From NCBI GenBank assembly GCA_033032175.1, contig CM065310.1, positions 4,526,001 through 4,590,000 of the forward strand: a stretch of DNA of 64,000 nt, in the 5' to 3' direction. This document shows, piece by piece, positions 1 through 13,370 of the stretch. Source of the DNA: Saturnia japonica (Eukaryota > Arthropoda > Insecta > Lepidoptera > Saturniidae). Each line of letters begins with the position of its first letter. Position 1 is the stretch's first letter. Both the position numbers and the translations under genes were made by a program. The notes beneath the pieces were generated by a model, which ran no database searches, was not told the origin of the DNA, and was given only the letters and a program-made list of their open reading frames with translations.

Positions 1-3000
1 AGTAGAGAGAATTCTCCAATTTAATTTCTCTGTGACGTGTGTTATTTCAATTCAAACAAATTCAAAGAAAGATTCGGTGGGATGACTAACTGACTAACTA
101 ACCAAGATTCAGGTGGATGAATCCCTTTTCCACTAACTGACTGACTGACGGACAGAGAACGCATAATCTAAACCACTGGAGATAGAGAAATGTTAAATGT
201 ATAATTAAACATACTTTTTTTTTTGCTTAACGCACTTCTTGTTGTCTCTATTAGTAAATTGCACTCGTGCGAAGCTGGGGCGGGTCGTAATACACCAACA
301 CTAGCTCTAAACCGAACAAGGTCGTTGGGGATGTGGACGTACGTTTTTAACAAAAACTAAACTCGGGAACTTTTATATTTCAAAAAAACAAATTTTTTGT
401 AAACTTAAATATACAATTTTACATGAGGATAGAAAAGCGAAATTAGGAGATCTTATTATTGATTAGTAGTAAGTAATATTATTTTGAAAATATATCCAAA
501 GAATCATACTTTTATAATTAAATAGTAGGTAGGTTAATCTGGTGTATTTTTTATTATTTTCAACTTCAACATTTATTATTATAATCCTGTAAATTAAGCA
601 ATAAGGCTTTTCCGAGGGCTCTTCTTACTTATCATTTTGAGTAAGCTTGCCATTTTATTGTGTTATGTCGTATATATCGTCACGCTTCCAATCCTGTTGA
701 GTGGTGGACGGATACACTTGATAATGAAGTACTCAATTCGTCTCATAATTTTCAGGTCAATGAGATAATTGATATTAAAATGCTTAGGTATTTAAAAAAA
801 AAAAAAACCCAGATATATAATCCTCCATGTGTTAGCTTAGCCCCTCAGCTCCCTTTGATGGTGAATTCGACAAACACCTAACAACGTTCACTAATTCACC
901 AATTACTTCTGAAATTCTGAAGTTCTCAATATTATTTGAAAAAAGTACGATATTGTGATATGTCTGAGTAAGATTATCTAAGTATTTAATGATTATTTAT
1001 TTTATGGTATTATTACGGTTTTTTCTTTAATTTATTAACCCAATAATTTAGTTTAATACTAATTGAATACTATGTTACGTACATTCATGTTATGTAAGGG
1101 TGCCAAAATGTTAAAGGTTTTGTATCTGAAATGGCATAAATAAAATAAAATTATAATTATACGGAATTTTGGCCGTACAAATTGAATGAGGTTTAGATCT
1201 GTGTAAAGTTAGACTGCACGAACAAAAGATAAAATCAGATTCATGTGACGAATAAATCCTTCTGTTCAATAACAGAATTTATGAATAAATATATATAGTA
1301 ATAAGTTATGTGATAAATATTTGACATGATGATTATAGAGTTATATGACCAATATAAATAAATGTATGACAATGACACAAACAAATTTTATGTATTAATA
1401 AATAATAAGTTAGATAAATAAAAATGTATGTTTGAAAAAATAAATGTAATAATTTGCCATACCCTATTCAGGGTCCATGTATTCGGATACTTTATCATAT
1501 AAGAACGAACGTACATACATGATGCAAATGGATAAATAAATAAATAAATAAGTGAAGGATATATTTTTTCATTGGTTAAAAGATAATGAACATAGAGGAT
1601 TATTAGATGTTAAGATGTACCCGAGAATGGTAATTTGAGGCTCAATGTAAGGTGTTAACTCACGATCGATGCGGCATCATATCTGAATATGCTAGGTACT
1701 GAATCATATTCACATCAATTAGGGCCGCGTACAGCGAACGAACGCGAACGATTGGCACCATACTTTGTGGGACATAACAGCGAACGCGAGCAAGCGAGAG
1801 TTATGTCGATCAGCCACGCCCACTCAGAGCCTTCGTTCACTTTTTTTCGCGCTTTCTATACGTGGCATAACGATTTTTTATTCATATGCATAACTGTTTT
1901 ATGGCCTATAGTACTGGTTGCTATTTTTTACTAAAAAAATATTTTTTCTGACATGGGACATACTACAGTGTTACCTACAGTATGTTCTCAATATTTTTAA
2001 ATATCTAACAATAGTATCACCCCGAAGGCCTTTCATTGTAGCCCATCTTTATCGAGTTCAGGGGGGTAGAATATTCAGAAAAAATTTGGAGGCGTTCTGG
2101 CCGTCTAGGGGCGCTGGCAGATTCAAATAAAGAGAAAAAAAGATTATTTTCAAGTAATATGATACTTCATTGGTATCATTTTGTGTGATATATCTAAGTA
2201 GTATGGTAATTGTGCTCAAGTGAAATGAATTATAAATAATAACTAGAAGCATGAATTTGAAGTTGCCACAAAAACTCCCTGAACAGTTTTAACAGAAAAC
2301 AACCATCTTATTAAAGGACTGTTTGAATTCAGAAGATTGAAAAAAAATTATATTGACGTGATATTGGCCTATTAGTGTACAAACAGTTTGCTTATAAAAA
2401 AAAAAAAATTAAAAGATTGCTATGTCAAAATACATACCATGCGTATATAAAATTGTCTTCTATGTTATGTACCTTATTATTCGTATTTAATTAACTTGAC
2501 AAAAATAAGTTAAAATATACAATACAATAAAATATGATATTTTGTAGATTTCCGATTTCTCAAAGAAAACTAAGATATTGAAATTCAATCCCATTGGGAT
2601 AACAACGGTCGTCATATTAAGGAAAATGTTTTCACATTTCAAAAACGGAGTTTCATTCGTTATTCCCATCATAAATATATATTATTATGTATGTATATTT
2701 GATTGAATACTAGTTATTTGTCTTTAAATAAGAACACTTAAATTTGATTAAATTTATTTACATAAATTAAAATTGTTCTCATAACGTTTACCCGCGTTTG
2801 AAGTTAAGCATACAATGTTAAAGAAATTCTACTTCAAACACCCTTAAAGGTTACACGAACAATATTTTGTTTAATTTTTGTAAAAAATATATCTTTATTT
2901 ATATATATTATTAGCTAGCGGTGTACCCGCGGCTCCGCACGGATTTGTTACGAAATAATTATTTCCATTCAATAATTTGTAATTAGCTCGTATTATTGAC

Positions 3001-3573
3001 AATTCATATAGTCTCTATCAATTGACGAATAGCATATTATGCTTCCTGTCTACCAAATTTGACAAGAATCGGTTGAGCATTGGTAAAAAAATTATTTTAT
3101 TGAAATTATGTATTTCAACCCTTATTTTACATCCGTATGTGATGAATTTTCAGAAAAAAAATATGAAAATATGTGTTTAATATTTTTTTTGAAGGATATG
3201 CATTTCATGTAAATAAACATATTATATGTACATATAAAAACAAATAGTTAAACAAAAATTATTTTTAGCAAACAATCTTTCAAACCCTATTTATACACCC
3301 TTTACTGTTAAATCTTGTTAAATACTGACACGTGTTTCATTATTTTTATTTAAGAGTCTATGTAAAAAATTTCAAGTCAAAAGAATATTCATTCAGCTAC
3401 CCAATACAAAGTCTCAACTCCTATTATACATCCTTAGAGGTTGAACTTCCTAAAATCTGTTCTTAGTGAGCTTCTACATCGCGTAAGGAGTAACCTTTGC
3501 TTTTCAAGTCAATTGAACGTATAGTTTCGGAGATCTCGTGATGAATGAGTGGGTATTAGCTTATTAATATATA
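1..3573. other. AT-rich intergenic DNA
   Basis: No supported gene. Contains a (TAAA)n microsatellite near 1530-1550, a CG-rich patch with AGCGAACG-type repeats at about 1720-1865, and a CTAG-type element terminus near 2915 (CTAGCGGTGTACCCGCGGCT). Confidence 0.6.
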
Positions 3574-3944
3574 CTAGCTTTCGCTATAAGGTCGAAATTC
3601 GAACAGCGACGTTTTGATCATAGACTATTTTCTGTTTGACATTTGCACTATTCATGAACCTGAATAATGAGTATTATCTACATCACTTGCTCTCACTTCT
3701 CGTTGAGTGACAATGTCAATATTTTGGGGGGTCTAAGTTCAATGGCACGGGTCAGATTAGGATCCGCGGTATTAATTTATTTTTTTAATATATTAGTAAC
3801 AGATATTACAGATAAATTTTAGCTTTCTGCACTCCTTCTCAATATAAAATTTAACCATGCCAAATCCCAATCTTTCGTGCACGCAATACGCTTAAAAAGG
3901 TACCGAAAGCTTTTGGTTCACGTATTAATATATATATATATAGA
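3574..3944 (-). mobile_element. Non-autonomous Helitron H1 (Lep1-like), 371 bp
   Basis: Read on the minus strand, it starts TCTATATATATATATTAATA CG and ends CTAG followed by T. The terminal region carries the GTTCGAATTTCGACC hairpin. There are no TIRs and no target duplication, as expected for rolling-circle elements. No ORF. 'Lep1-like' is from memory of lepidopteran Helitrons. Confidence 0.7.
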
Positions 3945-6649
3945 ATATAATGTTGGCTTCATACAAAATTTATTAAACACTAACGATTCCTGTAATCAGT
4001 CGGTGTATCCGGTCGGAATTATATTGTAAAACGAAAGTTGCTTTCGGCACGCAATTTGTGCATAGTTTTGATAAACAGGAATTTGGATTGTTCATTTTTT
4101 TAAATCACTTCTAAATCAAAAATCATATCGAGAAATTGCATTCTATGTTAATTTTATAATATATAGAATAATAATATTGAATGATTATAGGCATTATTGG
4201 AGAAAATCCTATGCCCTTTGTTTGACTTCATGTCGTCATTGCTAGCATAAAACGAGTTCCTTTGCTTGGATACCCAGTCAATAAAAAACGCCTTAGTATA
4301 ATAGTAAGCATCCACTTTCATTTGTCAAATGATCATGGGTTTGTCAAAAGATACATGCATACTACAACGATGTAAATACGACATATGTTGTCAAGGCATT
4401 TGAATCAAAAGTTACGTTTCGTTTCCTGAGTAGTAACATTTTTATTACCAAAGTTATATTATATTGGTCTCTGTTTTTCAAAACATTAGAAACGCTTGTT
4501 AGTTTTGAGATATATTCGCCACTATTAACTTCTTCCAAAAGTTGAAGGAGATTTTGTAATAACTTCATTATTGGTGAATTTATGAGGCGATGTTTTTGGT
4601 AAAATATAAAATTAGTTTAATAATAAAAAAATAATATACTCAGAAGTTACGAAAAACGCGTGAATAAAAAAAAATGGAATGTCATACATAATCTCTAGAA
4701 TTTAATTAAATTTAATAAAAAATTTCATGTAATTTACACAAAATTCCGTTTACGAAATATAAATATATACTTTAAAATCCGTACTGCCTTAACCACAAAA
4801 GCGGTCGATTTATTACGTCTCTCGAGTGGGGTCGCTCGGTGTCGTAGGTTAAACTATATTTGTTAATTCTGTTAGCGTTTTGTCAAAACGAAAATAAAAA
4901 TTGCTAACCCATATTAATGTACTTATCTAAATCATTACGTCTAAAACATATTATTAATTAGTTGCTGTTCTCGCGACTTCGCACGCTTTAACTGCAGAAT
5001 TATTGTTGAAGATGTCGCGATTTATTTTGCAAGGCACAAGTGTCTAAGGAGTAAAACGATTTTTTTTTAATCTAAATATTTCTATCCAATAGTTTTTGTG
5101 TAATGTAGGCACTGGCTGATCCCGGAACCAGGGATGGTTGACAATAGTACAATAATCCTGGTACAACTGTCGATAAAAGCTAGTATTGTTAAAAAAAGTT
5201 GGTACAACTCGTCGGTGATGCCACGGATGATTATTTTTGCTTGTCGGCGAACAAAGCGCCCTTGATCAACATTGATCAAAATCAGAATCTAAAAATTCTT
5301 CATTCAATTCAAGCCCTATGAGCCTTATTAAGTGCTTACTTATGAACGTCAAAACACTACTACCGGTTCGGGAAACATCCCAGTCATTGAAAAGAGCAGG
5401 CAAGGGTTTTTCAACTGTACAATAATGTTAACATAATACAATAATATAGAATATAATACACTAATAAAACCATATTAATAATTTAGTTGAATGCACAGAG
5501 ACGCAGACATCACTGCCATTCAGATAATGATCCACCCATAGAACCACAGAAAAACCTGACAGTCTACTGATATTATTGCGTTGGTATTATTATCAGCATA
5601 ACTTTTACCAGGTACACGGTATAAGATCCTGAAACCTGGTACATGTACCAGGAAACTGGTACGTCTACCATCCCTGTGCGAAACGCTATAAATCTAAGCG
5701 TGCCACGAGTAACCTTTTAAAAACGAATAATATAAAATTAGACTTACAAGATAAGTTCAAATTATCTGTCTGTGAAGTAGTTTTTTTTTTCTATGAATAC
5801 AATACGGCTTCTTATATAAGTATAGAAACCTTTAGGGCTTAGATAATTCTATACTGTAAGTGCTGTACCGTAAGCGTCTACCTATAGTGTATATAAGCAG
5901 TACAAGGATTTCTGAGAAGTTAATTGACACAAATTGCCATTCATACTTGGTTTACGTCGTGACTCACAGTATTCGTTTCATATTTTCCTTGTCAAACAGG
6001 TATTTTATTATCTGTTTATTATATACTAATCTGTATCTATATCTTTAAAATAAAATAGTAAATTTTCCGTATTAGAACTTAATTAATCTAACTATTAACT
6101 TCTTCTATCTTAATTAGAAGAGAAGTAAATTGAATGTAGTTTTTAGATTAATATACAATTGAACCCCAGGAAGAATTTATTATTTATAAGGCTTATGTAG
6201 AAACGATAAAATTACAGTTAAAAATTATAAAAAAATACTTCCCACTTTTTCGTGGAATATCAAAAGCATTTTATGTGAATTTATTTCAAGATGAGATACA
6301 GTGTATAACGCCAGGTATCAGACGCAATAGCTACCATTAAAATGACTTATGATTATGACCAAATGACGACGATGATGATGATGATTATTGTAATATCAAT
6401 TAATAATCGTTATGGGTATTTACTATTTCGACACATTACAATATTAACACTATAAAGTGACCGATATATCTATGTAATTAGAAAAGTATAATAGTTTAAA
6501 AACAAAATGCTGACGATCTAATTAATTTAAACAATTATTAAAATTGAAGTGTCTCTTTGTAATATCCAAATAACAGATTTATATTATATGCATATGAACG
6601 TATATACGATAGTTATATCAAAAAACTCACTTTTAAATATGTTTTATTT
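3945..6649. other. AT-rich intergenic DNA
   Basis: Apart from the LINE tail at 5275-5475 and a (GAT)n tract at about 6367-6385, nothing was recognised. Short frames look random. Confidence 0.55.
5275..5475 (-). mobile_element. LINE 3' end, degenerate copy of the family at 7820
   Basis: Minus strand: a homologue of the 3' UTR (CATAAGTAAGCACTTAATAAGG, then GTAGTAGTGTTTTGACG, then ACCGGTAG motif order) ending near a TTCAATTC/GAATTGAA tail. Short and divergent. Confidence 0.5.
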
Positions 6650-6957
6650 TATTTTAAAATAAGGAGTAACTTTAGGCTACTTTTATTTTAAAAAAAAGAT
6701 TAGGAATCCGCGCCCATAAAAAAAAAAGTCATGGTGAATCAATTAGGGCGTTTAAATGGTTTAAGCTGAGTAAAGCAAATTAATCTACGACATAATTGTA
6801 GAAATTAAAAGCTCCTACTAAACAATTAGCAAGACTATATGTCTATCGTCCCACAACAAGCATTTTTATCATTAAAATGGCCGGGAGCAAGATTCGCGCG
6901 TGTGCTCTATCGATGGCATGTTGTAGTCCACGTGACCGAAGCCGCGGACACAACTAG
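6650..6957 (+). mobile_element. Degenerate element, same family as 21931
   Basis: Shares GAGTAACTTTAGGCTACTTT, TCATGGTGAATCAATTAGGG and the end GCCGCGGACACAACTAG|T with the 21931-22348 copy. Confidence 0.45.
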
Positions 6958-7819
6958 TTTACTAATAATTAAGGATAATATCAAGTAACATGCTAAACTA
7001 ATATTGACAAAAACAGAAGAAGCTTCATCTATCAATCTTTTGTAACATGGTTACATATCGCGAGATGGGAGTTAAATTGAAAAATGTTCGAACCGACCGA
7101 CAGTAAAAAAAAAACAAATACATACATTTAAAGGATTTTCAATACTACGACAGTCGCGAAATTGGCTCAGCTGTGTTATGTCCAGATTTATACGCACTAT
7201 CGCATACAAATTACATAGTTTATCTAAAAATGACAAATCAGCGGGACTAGAACGACCGACCACTCGTACTGTAAATACTAACAGCGCGTACAAGTGTGGT
7301 CACCACATAATAAATAGCGAGAGGAATTTCATTACTACCGAGTGTTCTACGACACCTCAAGATATTTTTTTGTTTAATACCTCAGGCAGAAAAAAATCAA
7401 ATAAGCTTAAAATTCAAATAGTGAAGTTCTATGTACCTACTGAATTTGTTGCAACAAACAATAATAGCGAACTGTAAAACTGTCGGATACCTAAAATAAA
7501 CATAAAATAAACCAAACCGAATAAAACAAAAAGAAAGAAATTCATGATTGCTAAAATTATGCCTTCGCAAGTTTCGCTACTAAGCGCGCTGGGAAATTTA
7601 TTCAACAACTCGCTAAATCTCGAATGTCTTCGGCCGCATTGACTTGGCTTTCATGAATTTTGTGACATTGTCGGTTTAATACTTTATTATAAATTCAGTT
7701 TGTCTTATCCTGACCTAAACTGAAGTGATTCATTTAGGGAGATGTCATCAAAATATAACCTTTTTTACCGTACCGTGTTTTAGACTTAGTAAGACTAATA
7801 AAAGTTTTTTTAGGTAATA
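6958..7819. other. Non-coding, holds an unassigned 99-codon frame
   Basis: The plus frame 7178-7477 is the longest non-transposon ORF nearby. Its composition (Asn/Thr/Lys-rich, no domain) and an overlapping antisense frame argue against a gene. Confidence 0.45.
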
Positions 7820-8180
7820 GTGTTAGGTTCTATAACAAGATCCCGAAGCATATTACTGATTTACCTGACAACTAGTTCAAGGACCATGTCAAGCGGGTTT
7901 TACTGTCAAAAGGTTATTATAGGGTGGAACATTATGTGAATGATAGTGATGTCTGGAAGTGACTCCCTCTCTGTGCATCCACTAATATATTATTATTGTG
8001 CCTGTTATATTTTTAACATTTGTACAGTTAACAAAAAAAAAAGATAAACCCGATCGAGTTTCTTACCGGTTCTTCTCGATGTCTGGGATATTTTCCGAAC
8101 CGGCAGTAGTGTTTTGACGTTCATAAGTGCCTTCTTAGGGCCTAAATTGAATAAAGATTATTTTGATTTTGATTTGATTC
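7820..8180 (+). mobile_element. LINE 3' end (CR1/Jockey-like), with RT C-terminus and 3' UTR
   Basis: The reading frame gives VRFYNKIPKHITDLPDN, stop, FKDHVKRVLLSKGYYRVEHY then VNDSDVWK and a stop, the usual C-terminus of this LINE type. A 3' UTR with ACCGGTTCTTCTCGATG, then GTTTTGACGTTCATAAGTGC follows, ending in a (GATTTT)n microsatellite. The same tail occurs at several other places in the window, so this is a common local family. Confidence 0.7.
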
Positions 8181-8469
8181 ACATTTTAGGAAACAGTAGG
8201 TATATGATAAAGTTGAAGAAATATTGAAAACATAAGATTTCACGTAAATAATTACTTATATTGAATTGAAGGTATTTGATAAAAATGTTAATAAAGTTAT
8301 ATTAACCTTTAACAAACGCTAAAAAAAAAAAAAATCAATTAACACGTAGGTACGTATTTACTAATAGTAGCATATAAAAATCATACGAAGTAGATGACTA
8401 ATAAACATCTGATGACGAATTATATATCATGAATGCGGTTCATAAATCTATGAATGAATTGGAACGGCG

Positions 8470-8640
8470 TGTTGTTTTTTAGCGTTTTGGTTACAATCTC
8501 ATCTCATGTTAAGTGACGATGTAGCCCAAGATCGTGACCCGCTAAGCCTAGTGGTAAAACTGGCTTTCAAGATAAATTATCGGAACACATCTGTATTTGG
8601 TTAGCGACAGATTTTCAACTTGAGGATGGTAACCAGCCAG
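8470..8640 (-). mobile_element. SINE-A copy, reverse, tail only
   Basis: Reverse-complement tail (GACAGATTTTCAACTTGAGG and CTAAGCCTAGTGG). The tRNA head is missing. Confidence 0.55.
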
Positions 8641-8782
8641 GTAGGCAATAGAAAATAACCTACCTTCATAGTTTCTAACACCCACAATAAGCATTTTTGT
8701 CTTTAAAATAGCCGGAAGCGGGGGAGCAAGATTCACGCAGGTATTCTGTAGTCTACGTGAGCGAAACCACGGGCACAGCTAG
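8640..8782 (+). mobile_element. Short terminal piece of the 21931 family
   Basis: Contains ACAATAAGCATTTTTGTC, then GGGAGCAAGATTCACGC, and ends ACCACGGGCACAGCTAG|T. It abuts a reverse SINE-A tail. Confidence 0.45.
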
Positions 8783-10665
8783 TCTTGTATAATCTTCCTC
8801 AACAAATAATATAATATGCAAAAATATTTTTTCTAATCTAACTACTAGTTCCAGAGATTAACACGTTCAGGCAAATAAATAAAAAATAATTATAATAAAC
8901 ATAATCGATCAAGCAAGTAATATTATTGTACAAGTATTTTAAGGGTCAAGGGTAATTTGTGTAATACATTGGCATGCATTAATGAAATAACCTTTTAAGA
9001 GGATTTAACATTAGATGCTGAAAAACAATATAGACCGTAATAGGTATAAAAATATCTTTTCCTTTTAATTTTCAATTTAAATCATTGATTTTATTTGCTT
9101 ATTTATTTTGTGTACTTTTGTTAATTCTTACATGTTATAAAATAGAATAAGTTATGCTATAATAAACGCCAAGTAGATTTTCTTGAACAGTCCATAATTA
9201 TGTTTGAAAATCAAGGTCAAAACCGATACTGTTGTTGGCATGATTCATACATACACTTACATGGTACATAACCACAAGGTAGCTAAACTGAGTTAGCTAT
9301 TGTTGTGGCTTACCTATGTATTTTGCGTTGCTTACCTACTTACTACGTGAATAATGGGCAGGAAAGCGGCTATTTACTGCAAGATAATATATTTTATGAA
9401 TAAAGTTATGAGTAATAATAATAATAATACAAGTATAAATAAAAGATTTATGTATAATTTTGTTAACCCCAGACGCAAACAGAAAGGTTTTATAAGTTTT
9501 ATATATTTATCTGTGTGCCTGTCTGTGGCATCGTAACTGCAAAATGGCTAAATCAATTTGTTTGCAAGGTGACTTAATTAAGAAAGAAAGAAAAAGCATT
9601 TAATTGACAATAACATCACACAACACACATACATGTTTAAATAAAAAACAGCAAACAAATTGACACAATAAATGAAGTGTTGCACGGGGTCGAATAGGTC
9701 CCTGTCTCAGCATAATGCTGCAGGTCTACAAGCGCAAGCACTGCAGCGCTGATATTCTGACAGGGCCTGAAGGCGTGTACAACCTCACGGACTAATTAAT
9801 AATAATTTTAATTATTTAAACTAAACAATCGTAACTTCATAAGATTATGGAACATGTGTGTTTTTAGCTATGATTCAAGCAAATCTTGCAGCTGTTAGAC
9901 GATTATCAGCTCTTTTCTAGTTGATGGAATATGTGTGCATTTTCCACGGGTCTGATCAAGTTACAATTTGGTATTCTGTTACTACAATGGTATAAGAAGA
10001 ACATGTAAACCTTGACGTGATGCTGAATCATCTGGAATTGATCCAACTCCTCACCATCTTACGGTAGAGGTTTCGTGTTTGGGCTCATTGGAAAAGTCTC
10101 AATGAACAGTTTATTTGTGTCGGGGATTTAATATTTATGTTGTTATGTATTTTATTGTTAATGTATATTGTTGTTACTTAAATTTTAGAACTTAAAAAAT
10201 GGATGGAAGCGATAACACCACAATACCGACATTCTGTAGTCCACGCGAGCGAAGCTGCGGGCGCGGCTTTTATATAATAAAATAGGTACATATATATTTA
10301 AATGAAATCATATATGTTCCGTGTTAGAATACGGATCAATTGAAAGCTACTGAACCAATTTGAATAGTTTTTTTTATATTAATATACATAGAGCTGAACC
10401 CAAGGAATGATCTAGACATAGATTAATGATTGAACTCCGCTGCACTTCAACTAGATACTGCGTTACCTACAAACAATAGCTCAATAGCTCCTAGAATATG
10501 GAAAAAATAATATGCGGCGTAGTTTTGATTGCCGCATTTTTATAGCACGCCGACGGTATCTAGTGGACGTGGCACGGAAACCAATCTTTAATCTATGGAT
10601 CTATATTATAAATCATTTTTCGGAGGAGATTCGATACAATTATTCAAATGATACAATTATAATTA
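8783..10665. other. AT-rich intergenic DNA
   Basis: One GC-richer patch at about 9680-9790 (GCACTGCAGCGCTGATATTC) was not identified. A CTAG-family scrap lies near 10235-10265. No gene seen. Confidence 0.5.
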
Positions 10666-10925
10666 CTAGCGATCGCCCTAAGGTCGAAGTTCGACCAGCG
10701 ACTTTTTGATCAAATAATATTTTCTGTTTGACATTTACAGTACCTACCAATTCATAAACAATGAGTATTATCTACATTACTTGCTGTCACTGTTACGATT
10801 CGCAGTATTAATTTATTTAATGTAGTATATTAGTAACAGATATTATAGATAAATTTTAGCTTTCTGCACTCCTTCTTCATATAAACATTAATCATGCCAA
10901 ATCCCACGACGTATTAATATATAGA
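10666..10925 (-). mobile_element. Non-autonomous Helitron H1, 260 bp, internally deleted
   Basis: Minus strand: A|TCTATATATTAATACG ... CTAG|T, insertion between A and T. The 3' hairpin GGTCGAACTTCGACC (10682-10696) is a perfect 7-bp stem. The interior is shorter than in the other copies. Confidence 0.75.
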
Positions 10926-11489
10926 TTTTAAACATATAAAATACGTAGTAAGTACGTAATAAGTAGTTCCAGTTGAATATGAAAAGTTTTATCAGCTAGT
11001 TTATAACTTTCATAAGGTAACTATCGATTAATATCGTTGAATCTTACCTGTTCTTTTGTTAAGAGTACATCGCTAATAAGAAGTTTGAACAATGCTATAT
11101 TTTATCAATAGCTTACAATTGTTGGTAAAGTTCACGAAACGAATAAAACTTTACTAATTTAGATTAAAACGGATATTGAAACTTCGATCAGTTTGTTTCA
11201 CTGCATCGGATTGGACAGTTGGTTATATACAATGTTCATTATTAGGATTCCGTACCTCATAATGAAAAAAAAAACGAATCCCTTATAGGATCACTTTGTT
11301 GTCCGTCTGTCTGTCTGGCCGGCTGACTGTCTGTTCGTGTGTCAAGACACTTTTTCTGGTAAATGACTTGAGGTATAAAATTGAAATTAATATTATATAC
11401 TAAGGCCTACTTATAGCCTCAATTGTTCTCATTTCCCGCAAATACAAATTATTTTAATTTTTTGTTATCTCCTAAACTATTTATCAAAA

Positions 11490-11775
11490 TAATACTATAA
11501 AAGGCAAAATCTAACTTCATAAAATTGTCTTGAAGTAACTTTTGTTCGTAAGGGCTAATATGCCGTGCCTAAAAATAATGCTCATAAATCAATTTTTAAT
11601 CTTCAACCAAAAAAAAATCTCAAAATACCGTATTGTGGCTTATGTACCAATATTTTTGTAGAACATTTTATTTACGTGTCATTAACCATTACGCCAGCGC
11701 ACGCGGATAAAGCAGTTCGGGAGGGCTTCCACTTCCAACTTACTTATCAAAAATTAATATTTATGGCTAACTGAG
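11490..11775 (+). repeat. Interspersed repeat, inverted counterpart at 44600-44880
   Basis: Shares TATTGTGGCTTATGTACC, TTACGCCAGCGCACGC and GAGGGCTTCCACTTCC with the reverse complement of 44600-44880. A 69-codon frame here is not thought to be a gene. Confidence 0.45.
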
Positions 11776-12084
11776 AGTTGTAGCCCAATGTCACATAGAA
11801 TAATATACGATTCCTCGTGAATCTGGTTATCATATATAAATTTTTTTTTCCAATCCAACCGGTAATTCAAGAGATTAGTGCGTTTAAACAAAGAAACAAA
11901 AAACGTTTCCGCTTTATTACATTATTATAAAAAATATCAATAGGTTAGATAAATAGATTAATACCGAATACTAAGACCTATTACCCGAAACTGCTGTGAA
12001 AAAATCAAGTTTGTAGGTCAATTTTCTTAAGTAGTATTATAGTATAATGATGTAGAGATAGGACACATGTAAATATATCTTTGA

Positions 12085-12270
12085 AGTTTTCACTATACTT
12101 GGGGCAGCCTGACTGGTCCTCTACCCTAAAGAAGATCGTGATCAAATAATCTTGTGTTGGTTGTATTTCTGCGATGAGTTGGGTTTGTAGTGCTTCTTGA
12201 GGAAGGTGACTTCAAGATTAGCAACATGCTTGTGATAACTCTGGTTTTACTTTAACGTCCTGTTGTCTTT
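12085..12270 (+). repeat. Interspersed repeat D
   Basis: Family core CTTGGGGCAG, GAAGATCG, TTGTGTT..TGCGATGAG, GCAACATGCTTGTGATA. Other copies at 16585, 36630 and 59465. Widespread type in Lepidoptera as I recall; class unknown. Confidence 0.5.
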
Positions 12271-12325
12271 CATCTTTAAACGTGATAACAATAAGAGGTT
12301 AAGAACGATATTTAGATAAAAATAG

Positions 12326-12352
12326 TTTTTTTTTTTTTTTTTTTTTTTTTTT
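12326..12352. repeat. Homopolymer T27
   Basis: Run of 27 T, possibly the poly(A) end of a minus-strand retrotransposed piece. Confidence 0.9.
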
Positions 12353-13370
12353 ATTAAGTTTATTCAACAATCATATTATTCTATTTCATTGAACCGTTTA
12401 CAGAGTTTTCCGTAAACGCTAATACAAGTTTTGTAGTTGACCCACCAGAGTTCATTTCAATCGTTAGCCAATGAACTCATTCAAACTTGATGTAGGTCAA
12501 CTTGATTGTAAAAATAACACTTTAGCTACAATATTAAAGTGCTTGAATAAAATGAACATATTAGGGAGATATCTGGCAACTTTCTGTTGTGTTGCATTGT
12601 ATTGTAAAATATTGAAAGTGATTATTAATAAGACAATTATTATTGTTAGTAATGAATTTAATAAAAAAATATTAACGTTCATTGAATACAGATTTTGCTG
12701 AACATTATTTCCTTATGAATAAAGATCTAAGAAAATCAGAAGTCGCGCCTAAAGATGTTTTACTTCAAATTACCAAAAAGCTATCAAATTTAATGTGATG
12801 CATATTAATGATTTATAGGATATATTTAGTAAAGTATTAATTACTGTGGAAGTCTAGAGGCTGATTAAGTCTATACTAACCTAATAAGGTTCAACATTTA
12901 TTTATATTAGTGACAAGTTAGCCGGTGTAGGTAATTCCGAAACTATACTAAATCCTTCGAAGAGTTTAAAGAAATCACCCTATTAACTGCGATAACTAAA
13001 GAAAAAAAATGCAATGACTTGGACTCAATTGGCGAGAGCATGAACACTCATGGCGCATGTGATAATTGCTAGCAATTTTAATAAAACGTAGGCGTCCCCA
13101 GGGCAGGTGTGAAGAATTGCTCGGCATTTTATCGTAGCCTGTCGGGAATGACCACCTGTCGGATGTAATGGGGTTGACCATAAAGTTAATACGTTTTAAA
13201 TAACACTTCCTTTCATCACATGAGCTTAGAGATGAGTGATGGCCGATTTCATTATACATTTCTGCAATATTTTGTAATCTCTATATTACCTATATTACTT
13301 TTCAATTGCGTTTTTTGTAGCAACACCGTATTTCCCATAACTCTTCTTTAAAATTAAAAAAGGCTTCTAT

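Larger units (their letters stand above)
10926..13370. other. AT-rich intergenic DNA between repeats
   Basis: A TCTGTCTGTCTGGCCGGCTG tract near 11305 is of a kind common in insect repeats. The repeats listed separately fill part of it. No gene; 12471-12701 and 12996-13259 are random frames. Confidence 0.5.

Noticed and set aside
7178..7477. 99-codon plus-strand ORF
   Set aside because: Low-complexity Asn/Thr/Lys composition, no domain, overlapping antisense frame; best explained as a chance frame.
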